Shown here: positions 31,835-39,414 of the stretch, piece by piece
Position numbering within the stretch: position 1 is the first letter of the stretch
How the letters are laid out: each line of letters begins with the position of its first letter
Notes under the pieces: generated by a model
Seen by the model: the letters and a program-made list of their open reading frames with translations, nothing else
Told to the model about the DNA's origin: nothing
Database searches by the model: none
Made by a program: the position numbers and the translations under genes
Assembly (NCBI RefSeq): GCF_014656195.1
Contig: NZ_BNBY01000006.1
Coordinates: forward strand, 191,301-255,300
Reading direction: 5' to 3'
DNA: 64,000 nucleotides
Source of the DNA: Kitasatospora xanthocidica
GTDB lineage: Bacteria; Actinomycetota; Actinomycetes; Streptomycetales; Streptomycetaceae

Positions 31835-32511
31835 CGCCGATTCGGGTGGTCGTCGCGGACGACCAGGAGCTGGTGCGGGCCGGGTTCGGGATGATCCTGG
31901 ACGCGCAGCCGGACATCGAGGTGGTGGCCGAGGCGGCCGACGGCGCCGAGGCGGTCGAGGCGGTGCGCGCGCACGGCCCGGACGTGCTGCTGCTGGACGT
32001 CCGGATGCCGGTGATGGACGGGCTGGAGGCGGCCCGCCGGGTGTGCGCGGAGTTCCCGTCCACCAAGGTGATCATGCTGACCACCTTCGACATCGACGAC
32101 TACGTCTTCGACGCGCTCTACGCGGGCGCCAGCGGCTTCCTGCTCAAGGACGTCCGGCGGGACGACCTGGCGCACGGGGTGCGGATGGTCGCCTCCGGGG
32201 AGGCGCTGCTCGCGCCCTCGGTGACCAGGCGGCTGATCGGCGAGTTCGCCGCCCGCCGTCCGGGGTCGCCGGATCGGGCGGTGCGGCCGCCGTCCAAGCT
32301 GCTGGAACAGCTGACCCTGCGCGAGCAGGAGACGCTGCGGCTGATCGCCCGCGGGCTGTCCAACGCGGAGATCGCGGCCGAACTGGTGGTCAGCGAGCAC
32401 ACGGTGAAGACGCACGTCAGCAATGTGCTGAGCAAGCTCGGGCTGCGGGACCGGGTGCACGCGGTGGTGTTCGCGTACGAGGCGGGGGCGGTGGTGGCGG
32501 GGGAGTCCTGA
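31831..32511 (+). CDS. LuxR/NarL-family response regulator
   Basis: 226-aa regulator with a receiver domain (acidic Asp10-Asp11, phospho-Asp56 in LLLDVRMP, Lys in LLKDV) and a C-terminal LuxR helix-turn-helix (about 155-215: LTLREQETLRLIARGLSNAEIAAELVVSEHTVKTHV as a recognisable block). ATG 31831 overlaps the kinase stop (ATGA), so the two are coupled. Targets cannot be read; the adjacent DUF4097 lipoprotein gene is a plausible one. Confidence 0.93.
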   Translation: MTPIRVVVADDQELVRAGFGMILDAQPDIEVVAEAADGAEAVEAVRAHGPDVLLLDVRMPVMDGLEAARRVCAEFPSTKVIMLTTFDIDDYVFDALYAGASGFLLKDVRRDDLAHGVRMVASGEALLAPSVTRRLIGEFAARRPGSPDRAVRPPSKLLEQLTLREQETLRLIARGLSNAEIAAELVVSEHTVKTHVSNVLSKLGLRDRVHAVVFAYEAGAVVAGES

Positions 32512-32654
32512 CGGGCTCCGCCGCCGGCCCCGCCGCGGGCTCCCTCGTGCGGGGGAGCCGGGGAGTTCACCGGTGCGGGCGATCCGGGACGAGGGGGCCG
32601 GCGGACAGGCTGTGCGGTGTCGGAACGGACCACGGACACCGCAGGAGACCGCAG

Positions 32655-33263
32655 ATGAACGCCACCCAGCCCAGCCGCCTCACCGCGTACGCCGTCGTCG
32701 GCGCCCCGGCACTGATGGCCCTCTACGGCGGCATCCGCCTGGTGCCGGGCTCCCGCGAGCCGGGACTCGGCTGGACGGCCGGGCACACCGCGATGTTCGC
32801 CGGGCTGCTGCTCTTCGCCCCGGTCTTCCTCGCGCTGCGCCGACGGCTCGCCCCGCGCGGCACGGCCGGGCGGATCGCGGCCGGGGCGGCGCTGGGCACG
32901 GCCTTCGCGGGGCTGCTCTGCTCGCTGGCGCAGATCGGGATCGACCTGGTGGTCGGCCTGGCGGCGGCGGACAAGGCCGAGCAGTCGCGGCTGTTCGACC
33001 GGGTGCAGGGCGTCCCGGGCGTGCTGCCGGCGGTGTACCAGGTCGGCCCGCTGCTGTTCTACGTCGGCCTGCTGGCGCTGCTGGTCGCCGCGTCGGTGGG
33101 CGCCGCCCGGACCCTGCGCTGGTGGAGCCCGGTGCTGATGCTGGTCGGCACCGTCGCCTCGGCCGCCGATCTGGCCCTGATCCCGCTGGCCGCCGCCTGC
33201 TACCTGGTGGCGCTGAGCCCGCTGGTCCGGCTCGGCGCCGGGCCCCGGCCGGTGCCGGCCTAA
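32655..33263 (+). CDS. Small multi-pass membrane protein
   Basis: 202-aa hydrophobic protein, about five or six predicted transmembrane helices, with no motif I recognise. ATG 32655 follows GCAGGAGACCGCAG. The segment AADKAEQSRLFDRVQGVPG is the only polar stretch of size. It follows the two-component pair by 143 bp in the same direction and is convergent with the metallopeptidase/VWA gene. The codon pattern is typical of its neighbours. Function unknown. Confidence 0.75.
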   Translation: MNATQPSRLTAYAVVGAPALMALYGGIRLVPGSREPGLGWTAGHTAMFAGLLLFAPVFLALRRRLAPRGTAGRIAAGAALGTAFAGLLCSLAQIGIDLVVGLAAADKAEQSRLFDRVQGVPGVLPAVYQVGPLLFYVGLLALLVAASVGAARTLRWWSPVLMLVGTVASAADLALIPLAAACYLVALSPLVRLGAGPRPVPA

Positions 33264-33298
33264 CTCATGGCCCAACTCCTGGCCCAACTCCTGGCCTA
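33262..33298. repeat. 12-bp tandem repeat at the convergent gene ends
   Basis: About three copies of a CAACTCCTGGCC-like unit fill the 32 bp between the stop codons of the membrane protein and the metallopeptidase/VWA gene. Confidence 0.6.
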
Positions 33299-35086
33299 GC
33301 TCATCCGGAAGACCGGCCCCCGCGGGGTGAACGGCAGCCCGGAGCCGCGGGGGACGAGGAAGGCGTGCTCGCGGCGCACCCGCAGCACGTCGCACTCGCC
33401 GTCGGTGATCACCAGGACGGGCGCCCCGGGCGGGAAGTCCTCCGCCCGCTCCAGCAGGTCGACGCCCGGCTGCAGCACGGTGCCGCCGCGTCCGCGCACC
33501 CGGACCCGACCGGCGATCTCGTCGGGCGGGAGGTACCCGGCGTCGTGCGGGGCGGCGTCGCAGTACACCACCCGGGCGGCCGGGACGTCCCGGGCGGCGG
33601 CGTAGGAGGCGATCGCGCCGAGCGCCTTGCCGAGCAGGGGCCGGCTCATCGAGCCGGAGGTGTCCAGGACGACGCCGAAGGTGCAGCGGGGCACCTCCTC
33701 CTCGGGGTGGTGGCGGCCGGCCCGCGGGATGTCCGGGGTCGCGGCCTGCCGGCGGGCCGGGCGGGAGTAGCTGCGCACCGGCTCCGGCCGCGGCACGAAC
33801 TCGTCGAACCAGCGCGCCAGTCGCGCGTCCCACGGCAGCGGCGGGTGGGCCAGTGCCCGGATCTCCTCGACCAGCCCGGCCGGGAGCAGGCCGCGTCCGC
33901 GCTGGTGCAGCTCGAAGCCCTGCTGGAGGCCGCGGCGGTAGAAGTCGTCGAGGTCCACGTAGTCGCGCGGGCCGCGGTCCAGCGGGGCGCCGAGGATGTC
34001 CGGCCGGTTCTTCCCGGCCAGGGTGGCGAGGCGGCGGATCCGGCGCTCGTCGCGGACGATCCGGTCGTACACCTCCTCGGCCGACAGGCCCTTCAGCTGC
34101 GGGTCGTGCAGCAGGCCCTCGGGCATCTCGCCGACGCCCATCTCCAGCAGCCAGCCGTTGATGACGTAGTCGGCGGCGACGTTGAACAGGAACGGGTCCC
34201 GCCCGCCGCGGCGCTCGCCGTGCCGCAGGGCGGCGTGCAGCATCTCGTGGCCGAGGATGAACCGCCACTCCTCGTCGGTGTACCGGCGCAGCGGGTTGAC
34301 GTAGACCTCTCCGGCCTCGGCGTTGACGGCGGCGACGGAGATGCCGTGGGCGCGGGCGAGTTCGGCGTCGGCCACGAGGGTGAGCCCGGCCGCGATGCCG
34401 CCGAGCAGCGGGTACGAGGAGACGAACCAGTTGAGCGCCCTGGTCCAGGGCCGCTCCGGCAGCCGTTCGCCGGTCTCCTCGTCGAACCGGCCGCCGGCCC
34501 GGTCCATCGCGGTGGACATGGCGCGGGTGAGCGCCGCCGCGAAGGCGGTCTCCCAGTCCTTGGGGTCGCGGCCGCGGCCGTGCCACTCGACCAGCAGCTG
34601 GTCGCGGTCGGCGGTGCCGGCCGTCCCCGCGACGTCGGGCGGCGGCAGGCCGTCGCGGCGCCAGCGGACGGCCAGCTCCTCCTCGTCGCCGCCGGGGTAC
34701 TCCTGCGGGAGGACGACCGGGGCGCGGCCGACCGGGAAGGTGGCGAGGAAGCGGTTGACCACCGCGCAGCGGGCGGCGGCCGTGTGGTCGTCCGGCTGCT
34801 CCCGGGTGCCGCGGGCGGCCGGGACGTGGCCGAAGCCGAGGTGCAGCAGGCCGTGGGCGAGCACCCAGGCCCACTCCTCGGGCTCGGCCCGGCGGCGCGG
34901 GTTGACGTGCAGGGTGCCGTCGGAGTCCACCACCGCCCAGCCGCCCGGCGGGGCGAGCTCGCACTTCTCGGTGCGGCAGACGTCGACGGGCAGGGCGGCG
35001 AAGGCCGGGTTGCGGCGCAGCAGCCGGACGCCCTCGGCGAAGACCTCGGCGCCCGGGTCGGGCTTCTTCGCGGCCGCGGGCTTCAC
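33296..35086 (-). CDS. DUF2201-type metallopeptidase / VWA-domain protein
   Basis: 596-aa protein. The central domain has a metallopeptidase motif HEMLHAALRH (His280, Glu281, His284, His289). The C-terminal VWA-like domain has a MIDAS start DTSGS (about 475-479) and TDGEC later. The N-terminal ~90 residues repeat the peptidase segment: LHVNPRRRAEPEEW..HGLLHLGFGH aligns with VYVNPLRRYTDEEW..HEMLHAALRH. The first copy keeps three His (78, 82, 87) but has Gly79 where the catalytic Glu should be. The GTG start overlaps the MoxR ATPase stop by 4 bp. MoxR-VWA pairs act as chaperone-like machines; the peptidase activity is inference. Confidence 0.85.
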   Translation of the reverse strand: MKPAAAKKPDPGAEVFAEGVRLLRRNPAFAALPVDVCRTEKCELAPPGGWAVVDSDGTLHVNPRRRAEPEEWAWVLAHGLLHLGFGHVPAARGTREQPDDHTAAARCAVVNRFLATFPVGRAPVVLPQEYPGGDEEELAVRWRRDGLPPPDVAGTAGTADRDQLLVEWHGRGRDPKDWETAFAAALTRAMSTAMDRAGGRFDEETGERLPERPWTRALNWFVSSYPLLGGIAAGLTLVADAELARAHGISVAAVNAEAGEVYVNPLRRYTDEEWRFILGHEMLHAALRHGERRGGRDPFLFNVAADYVINGWLLEMGVGEMPEGLLHDPQLKGLSAEEVYDRIVRDERRIRRLATLAGKNRPDILGAPLDRGPRDYVDLDDFYRRGLQQGFELHQRGRGLLPAGLVEEIRALAHPPLPWDARLARWFDEFVPRPEPVRSYSRPARRQAATPDIPRAGRHHPEEEVPRCTFGVVLDTSGSMSRPLLGKALGAIASYAAARDVPAARVVYCDAAPHDAGYLPPDEIAGRVRVRGRGGTVLQPGVDLLERAEDFPPGAPVLVITDGECDVLRVRREHAFLVPRGSGLPFTPRGPVFRMS

Positions 35087-36147
35087 CGGCGGGCCTCGAC
35101 CAGCCGGGGCATGTCCCGGGCCGCTTCGATCAGGAACCAGGAGGGCAGCACCGGGTTGCCGTCCGAGCCGTCGGCGATCACCGTCTGGGCGACCTCCACC
35201 GAGATCTCGGCCAGCTGCACCAGCAGCGACTTGGCCCGGAAGGCGGTCTGCCGCTGAGCCCCGGAGGCGTGCTCCTTGCTCGCGGGCAGCTCCTTGACCA
35301 GCCGGCCGCGGAAGGAGTCGGCCAGGTAGTAGAGCAGGTCGCGGTCCTCCGGCCGGTGCGGCCAGCGGGCGTCGCCCTTGAGGATCGCCTCCAGGCCGTA
35401 CGAGTTGCGGACGATCTTCGCGTAGCCGCAGAAGGCGACCGCGTGCTGCGCGGTGAGCAGGCCGTACGAGAGGACCTTGAGGGTCGCCTCGTCCAGGGTG
35501 GGCCCGAAGGAGTGCAGCGCGTCGGAGAGCATGTGCCAGGCGCGCGGGGTGGAGAACGGCTCCTCGGTCTTGGGCGGGGCGGACCACAGGTGGTCGGGCC
35601 GGTCGGTGAGGTGGTCGAGGACCCAGGGGTGGATCCCGGCGCCGGCCGCCCAGCGCAGCCAGTCCTCGGCGCTGGCCCGCAGATGGACGTGGATCATGCG
35701 GTTGACCAGCGCGGAGGCCATCGGGCGGGCGAGCGCGCCGTCGGTGGCGCGGTTGCCGGCGCCGATCACGATGGAGCCGGGCGGCAGCTCGTACGAGCCG
35801 ATCCGGCGGTCCAGGATCAGCGAGTAGAAGGCCTTCTGGACGTCCGGCGAGGCCGCGTTGAGCTCGTCCAGGAAGAGGCAGTACGGCTCGTCGCGGGCGA
35901 TCTGCTCGGGCGGGCAGAACCGGGAGCGGCCGTCCGGGGTGAGCTGCGGGACGCCGATCAGGTCCTCCGGGGCGAGCTGGGTGCCGACCAGGCTCACGCA
36001 CTCCAGGCCGAGCGACTCGGCGAACGCCCTGACCAGGGAGGACTTGCCGATCCCGGGGGCGCCCCAGAGGAACACCGGGCGTACGGTGGCCAGTCCGAGC
36101 AGCAGCTCGGGGATCTGGGAGGGCGAGACGCTGACTGCTCCCTGCAC
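35083..36147 (-). CDS. MoxR-type AAA+ ATPase
   Basis: 354-aa AAA+ protein with Walker A GAPGIGKSS near residue 30, Walker B LFLDELNAAS and sensor 1 GAGNRATDG. It has a helical C-terminal part. The start is GTG 36147 after AAGGAG. Translation is coupled (GTGA) to the downstream metallopeptidase/VWA gene, the usual MoxR plus VWA partner arrangement. Such ATPases assemble or remodel protein complexes, often inserting metal or cofactors. The specific client is unknown. It is divergent from the sirtuin gene across a 26-bp tandem repeat. Confidence 0.88.
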   Translation of the reverse strand: MQGAVSVSPSQIPELLLGLATVRPVFLWGAPGIGKSSLVRAFAESLGLECVSLVGTQLAPEDLIGVPQLTPDGRSRFCPPEQIARDEPYCLFLDELNAASPDVQKAFYSLILDRRIGSYELPPGSIVIGAGNRATDGALARPMASALVNRMIHVHLRASAEDWLRWAAGAGIHPWVLDHLTDRPDHLWSAPPKTEEPFSTPRAWHMLSDALHSFGPTLDEATLKVLSYGLLTAQHAVAFCGYAKIVRNSYGLEAILKGDARWPHRPEDRDLLYYLADSFRGRLVKELPASKEHASGAQRQTAFRAKSLLVQLAEISVEVAQTVIADGSDGNPVLPSWFLIEAARDMPRLVEARR

Positions 36148-36202
36148 GGGGCTCCTTCGCGGTACGGCGGTCGACCGGCCCAGTGTGCGGCGGGAGTCGG
36201 CG

Positions 36203-36277
36203 GGGCGCACCCGGATTTCCGGCGGTGGGGGCGCACCCGGATTCCGGCGGTGGGGCGCGCCCGGATTTTCGGTGGCC
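36203..36277. repeat. Three ~26-bp tandem repeats between moxR and the sirtuin gene
   Basis: Three adjacent copies of roughly GGGGCGCACCCGGATTTCC plus GGCGGTG lie in the divergent promoter region. The third is the most diverged. Regular spacing just upstream of both start codons would suit repeated protein-binding sites, but simple slippage is also possible. Confidence 0.8.
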
Positions 36278-36309
36278 GGGGGCGGGCCGGCGGCCGTACC
36301 GTCCCGGGT

Positions 36310-37050
36310 ATGAACGCCAAGCGTCCACTGATCGCCGTGCTCACCGGCGCGGGCATCTCCACCGACTCCGGCATCCCCGACTACCGCGGCCCGAAAGGCC
36401 TTTGGCAGCAGGACCCGTCGGCGCAGCGGATGGTCACCATCGGCCCCTACCTGGCGGACCCGGAGGTGCGCCGCAGGGCCTGGGTGATGCGCGGGGAGGC
36501 GGGCGCGCTCGCGGCCGAGCCGAACGCGGGGCACCGGGCGCTGGTCGACCTGGAGCGTTCCGGGCTGCCGGTCCGGGTGCTGACCCAGAACGTGGACGGG
36601 CTGCACCGGCGTTCCGGGCTGCCCGCCCGCAAGGTGCTCGAACTGCACGGCACCGCCACGGAGGTGCAGTGCGTGGGCTGCCGGGTGACCGGGCCGATGG
36701 CGGAGGCGCTGGCGCGGGTCGAGGCCGGGGAGCCGGATCCGGCGTGCCGGGAGTGCGGGGGGATCCTACGGCCGCGGACGGTGATGTTCGGGGAGGCGCT
36801 GGACCCGGTGGTGCTCCAGCAGGCCGACGCGATCGCCAAGGCCTGTGACCTGTTCATCGCGGTGGGCACCAGTCTCCAGGTCTACCCGGTGGCCTCGCTG
36901 CCGCAGATCGCGCTGGAGGCCGGGGCCCGGCTGGTGGTGGTGAACGGCGAGCCGACGCCGTTCGACGGGGCCGCGGACGAGGTGATCCGGGAGCCGATCT
37001 CGCGGGCGCTGCCCGAGCTGGTGCGGAGGCTGGTCGCGGAAGGGGCGTAA
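36310..37050 (+). CDS. NAD-dependent protein deacylase, sirtuin (SIR2) family
   Basis: 246-aa sirtuin that removes acyl groups from lysines, consuming NAD+ and releasing nicotinamide and O-acyl-ADP-ribose. NAD-binding GAGIS (13-17), GIPDYRGPKGLW, TQNVDGLH, the catalytic His in LELHGT, and four zinc cysteines (CVGC and CREC) are present. VGTSLQVYPVASLP is intact. No Tyr/Arg pair typical of class III desuccinylases stands out, so I leave the acyl specificity open. ATG 36310 starts the frame. Downstream are a P450 and two ADP-ribose-related hydrolases. Confidence 0.93.
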   Translation: MNAKRPLIAVLTGAGISTDSGIPDYRGPKGLWQQDPSAQRMVTIGPYLADPEVRRRAWVMRGEAGALAAEPNAGHRALVDLERSGLPVRVLTQNVDGLHRRSGLPARKVLELHGTATEVQCVGCRVTGPMAEALARVEAGEPDPACRECGGILRPRTVMFGEALDPVVLQQADAIAKACDLFIAVGTSLQVYPVASLPQIALEAGARLVVVNGEPTPFDGAADEVIREPISRALPELVRRLVAEGA

Positions 37051-37123
37051 GGGCCTTTACGGACGTACCGCACGCATACGATGATCGTCCCGGCGTCCCC
37101 CCACGGCCTGGAGTGATCGAGCG

Positions 37124-38338
37124 ATGACGACGACGGCGAAGTTCGACCCCTGGTCGGCGGAGTTCGTGGCCCACCCGTACGACGCGTACGCCGAGCTGCG
37201 CGAACACGCGCCGGTGACGTACTTCGAGCCGACGGACCAGTGGCTCGTCTCGCGCCACGAGGACGTCAGCGCGCTGCTGCGCGACCGACGGCTCGGCCGC
37301 ACCTACACCCACCGCTTCAGCCACGCCGAGTTCGGCCGCCCCGAGCCCGACCCGGCGTACGAGCCCTTCCACACCCTGAACGACCACGGGCTGCTCGACC
37401 TGGAGGCGCCCGACCACACCCGGATCCGCCGGCTCGTCTCCAAGGCCTTCACCCCGCGCATGGTCGAAGGCCTGCGCCCGACCGTCCGCCGCCTGGCCGG
37501 AGAGCTCGTCGACGAGCTGCTCGCGGCCGGCGGCGGCGACCTGATCGCCACCGTCGCCGAGCCGCTGCCCGTCGCCGTGATCGCCGAGATGCTCGGGGTC
37601 CCGGAGAGCGACCGCCACCTGCTGCGGCCCTGGTCCGCCGACATCACCGGGATGTTCGAGCTCAACCCGAGCGAGGAGACCGCCCGCCGGGCCGTCACCG
37701 CGAGCACCGAGTTCTCCGACTACCTGCGCGCCCTGATCCGCGAGCGCCGGACGGACCCGGGCGACGACCTGATCAGCGCGCTCATCCAGGCCCAGGAGGG
37801 CGCCGACGCGCTCAGCGAGCAGGAGATGGTCTCCACCTGCGTGCTGCTGCTCAACGCCGGCCACGAGGCGACCGTCAACACCACCGGCAACGGCTGGTGG
37901 GCGCTGTTCCGCAACCCCGGGGAACTCGCCCGGCTGCGCGGCTCGGTGGACGAGCTGCTGCCCACCGCGATCGAGGAACTGATGCGCTGGGACACCCCGC
38001 TGCAGATGTTCGAGCGCTGGGTGCTGGAGGACATCGAGGTCCGCGGCGTCACCATCCCGCGCGGCTCCGAGATCGCCCTGCTCTTCGGCTCCGCCAACCG
38101 CGACCCCGAGCGCTTCACCGACCCCGACCGGCTCGACCTCGCCCGCACCGACAACCCGCACATCACCTTCGGCGCCGGAATCCACTTCTGTCTGGGCGCC
38201 CCGCTCGCCAGACTGGAGCTCACCGAGTCCTACGGCACCCTGCTGCGCCGGGCCCCGGGCCTGCGGCTGGTCCGCGAGCCCGAGTGGAACCCGGGCTACG
38301 TGATCCGCGGGCTCAAGGAACTGCGGGTCGAGCTGTAA
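37124..38338 (+). CDS. Cytochrome P450
   Basis: 404-aa soluble class I bacterial P450. Heme ligand is Cys356 in FGAGIHFCLGAPLARLEL. The I-helix is LNAGHEATVN (AGxE-A-T form) and ExxR is ELMR with a later Arg. ATG 37124 follows GGAGTGATCGAGCG. No ferredoxin, reductase or biosynthetic enzyme is adjacent, so electron donors must come from elsewhere and the substrate cannot be guessed. The next gene starts 22 bp downstream, suggesting co-transcription with the ADP-ribosylglycohydrolase. Confidence 0.93.
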   Translation: MTTTAKFDPWSAEFVAHPYDAYAELREHAPVTYFEPTDQWLVSRHEDVSALLRDRRLGRTYTHRFSHAEFGRPEPDPAYEPFHTLNDHGLLDLEAPDHTRIRRLVSKAFTPRMVEGLRPTVRRLAGELVDELLAAGGGDLIATVAEPLPVAVIAEMLGVPESDRHLLRPWSADITGMFELNPSEETARRAVTASTEFSDYLRALIRERRTDPGDDLISALIQAQEGADALSEQEMVSTCVLLLNAGHEATVNTTGNGWWALFRNPGELARLRGSVDELLPTAIEELMRWDTPLQMFERWVLEDIEVRGVTIPRGSEIALLFGSANRDPERFTDPDRLDLARTDNPHITFGAGIHFCLGAPLARLELTESYGTLLRRAPGLRLVREPEWNPGYVIRGLKELRVEL

Positions 38339-38359
38339 CCGGAAGAGGGGGGAACCGCC

Positions 38360-39358
38360 GTGGGCAAGGCGACGGGGGCACTGCTGGGGCTGGCGATCGG
38401 GGACGCGATCGGCCGGCTGACGGAGTTCAAGCCCGTCGAGCTGATCGCCGCCGACCACCCGGACTGGCGGCGGCTCCCGCTGCCCGGCCGGGCCCTGGTC
38501 ACCGACGACACCCAGATGACGCTCGCCCTCGGCCGCGGCCTGCGCACCGCCCTGGCGCGCGGACCGTTGACCCCGCTGCGCCTGGAGCGGCCGGTCCGCG
38601 AGGAGTTCGTCGACTGGTGGCGCTCCCCGGAGAACAACCGCGCCCCCGGCATGACCTGCCTGCGCTCCTGCGAGCGGCTCAGCCACGACGCCGTCCGCTG
38701 GCAGCAGGCCAGCGACGTCGGCTCCAAGGGCTGCGGCGCCAACATGCGGGTCGCCCCGATCGGGCTGGTCCGCGAGCTGGACGCCCGGCAGCTCTCCGGC
38801 GCCGCCCAGCTGCAGTCCGGGCTCACCCACGGCCACCCCACCGCGCTCGCCGCCAGCGACCTCACCGCGTACGCCGTCCGCAAGCTCGCCGAGGGCGTCC
38901 CGCCGGCCGGGCTGCCCGCGGTGCTGCGGGCGTATGCGCTGGCGAGCCGGGAGCGGTACGACGAGTTCTGGCTCGGCGACCTCGCCGCCCACTGGTACGG
39001 CCCCTCGCCACAGGCCGTCCTGGCCCGAGGCTGGGACGACTGCCTGAAGGTGCTCGACGAGCTGGACGCCGCGCTCGCCGCGCCCGACGTCGAGGCCGAC
39101 CCCTGCCTGGCCACCGGCGAGGGCTGGGTCGCCGAGGAGGCCTTCGGCACCGGCCTGCTCTGCTTCCTGCTGCTGCCGGACGACCCGGTGGCCGCCGTCC
39201 GCCGGGCCGCCTACTCCAGCGGCGACTCGGACTCCCTGGCCTGCCTGACCGGCGCCTTCGCGGGTGCCCACCACGGCGAGGCGGTCTGGCCGGCCGACTG
39301 GGTGGAGCGGATCGAGCACCGGGACGAGCTGCTGGAGCTCGGGGCGCTCTGGGACTGA
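38360..39358 (+). CDS. ADP-ribosylglycohydrolase family protein (copy 1)
   Basis: 332-aa DraG/ARH-fold protein expected to cleave ADP-ribose from proteins or other acceptors with two Mg2+. N-terminal GALLGLAIGDAIGRLTEF, the metal motif VTDDTQMTL, SKGCGANMRVAPIGL, and the C-terminal SSGDSDSLACLTGAFAGA, which supplies the remaining metal Asp residues, are all intact. GTG 38360 follows AGAGGGGGGAACC. A paralogue lies 1.4 kb downstream on the other strand, with a serpin gene between. The substrate is unproven; some family members act on small ADP-ribose metabolites. Confidence 0.9.
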   Translation: MGKATGALLGLAIGDAIGRLTEFKPVELIAADHPDWRRLPLPGRALVTDDTQMTLALGRGLRTALARGPLTPLRLERPVREEFVDWWRSPENNRAPGMTCLRSCERLSHDAVRWQQASDVGSKGCGANMRVAPIGLVRELDARQLSGAAQLQSGLTHGHPTALAASDLTAYAVRKLAEGVPPAGLPAVLRAYALASRERYDEFWLGDLAAHWYGPSPQAVLARGWDDCLKVLDELDAALAAPDVEADPCLATGEGWVAEEAFGTGLLCFLLLPDDPVAAVRRAAYSSGDSDSLACLTGAFAGAHHGEAVWPADWVERIEHRDELLELGALWD

Positions 39359-39414
39359 CGAGGGGGCCCGCCGGGGGCGGGGAACCGGTCGGCGGGGTGG
39401 CGCGTCGAAGGGCC

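Noticed and set aside
36203..36277. CRISPR-like array
   Set aside because: The three repeats are directly adjacent with no spacers and there are no cas genes. No CRISPR array is present anywhere in the window.
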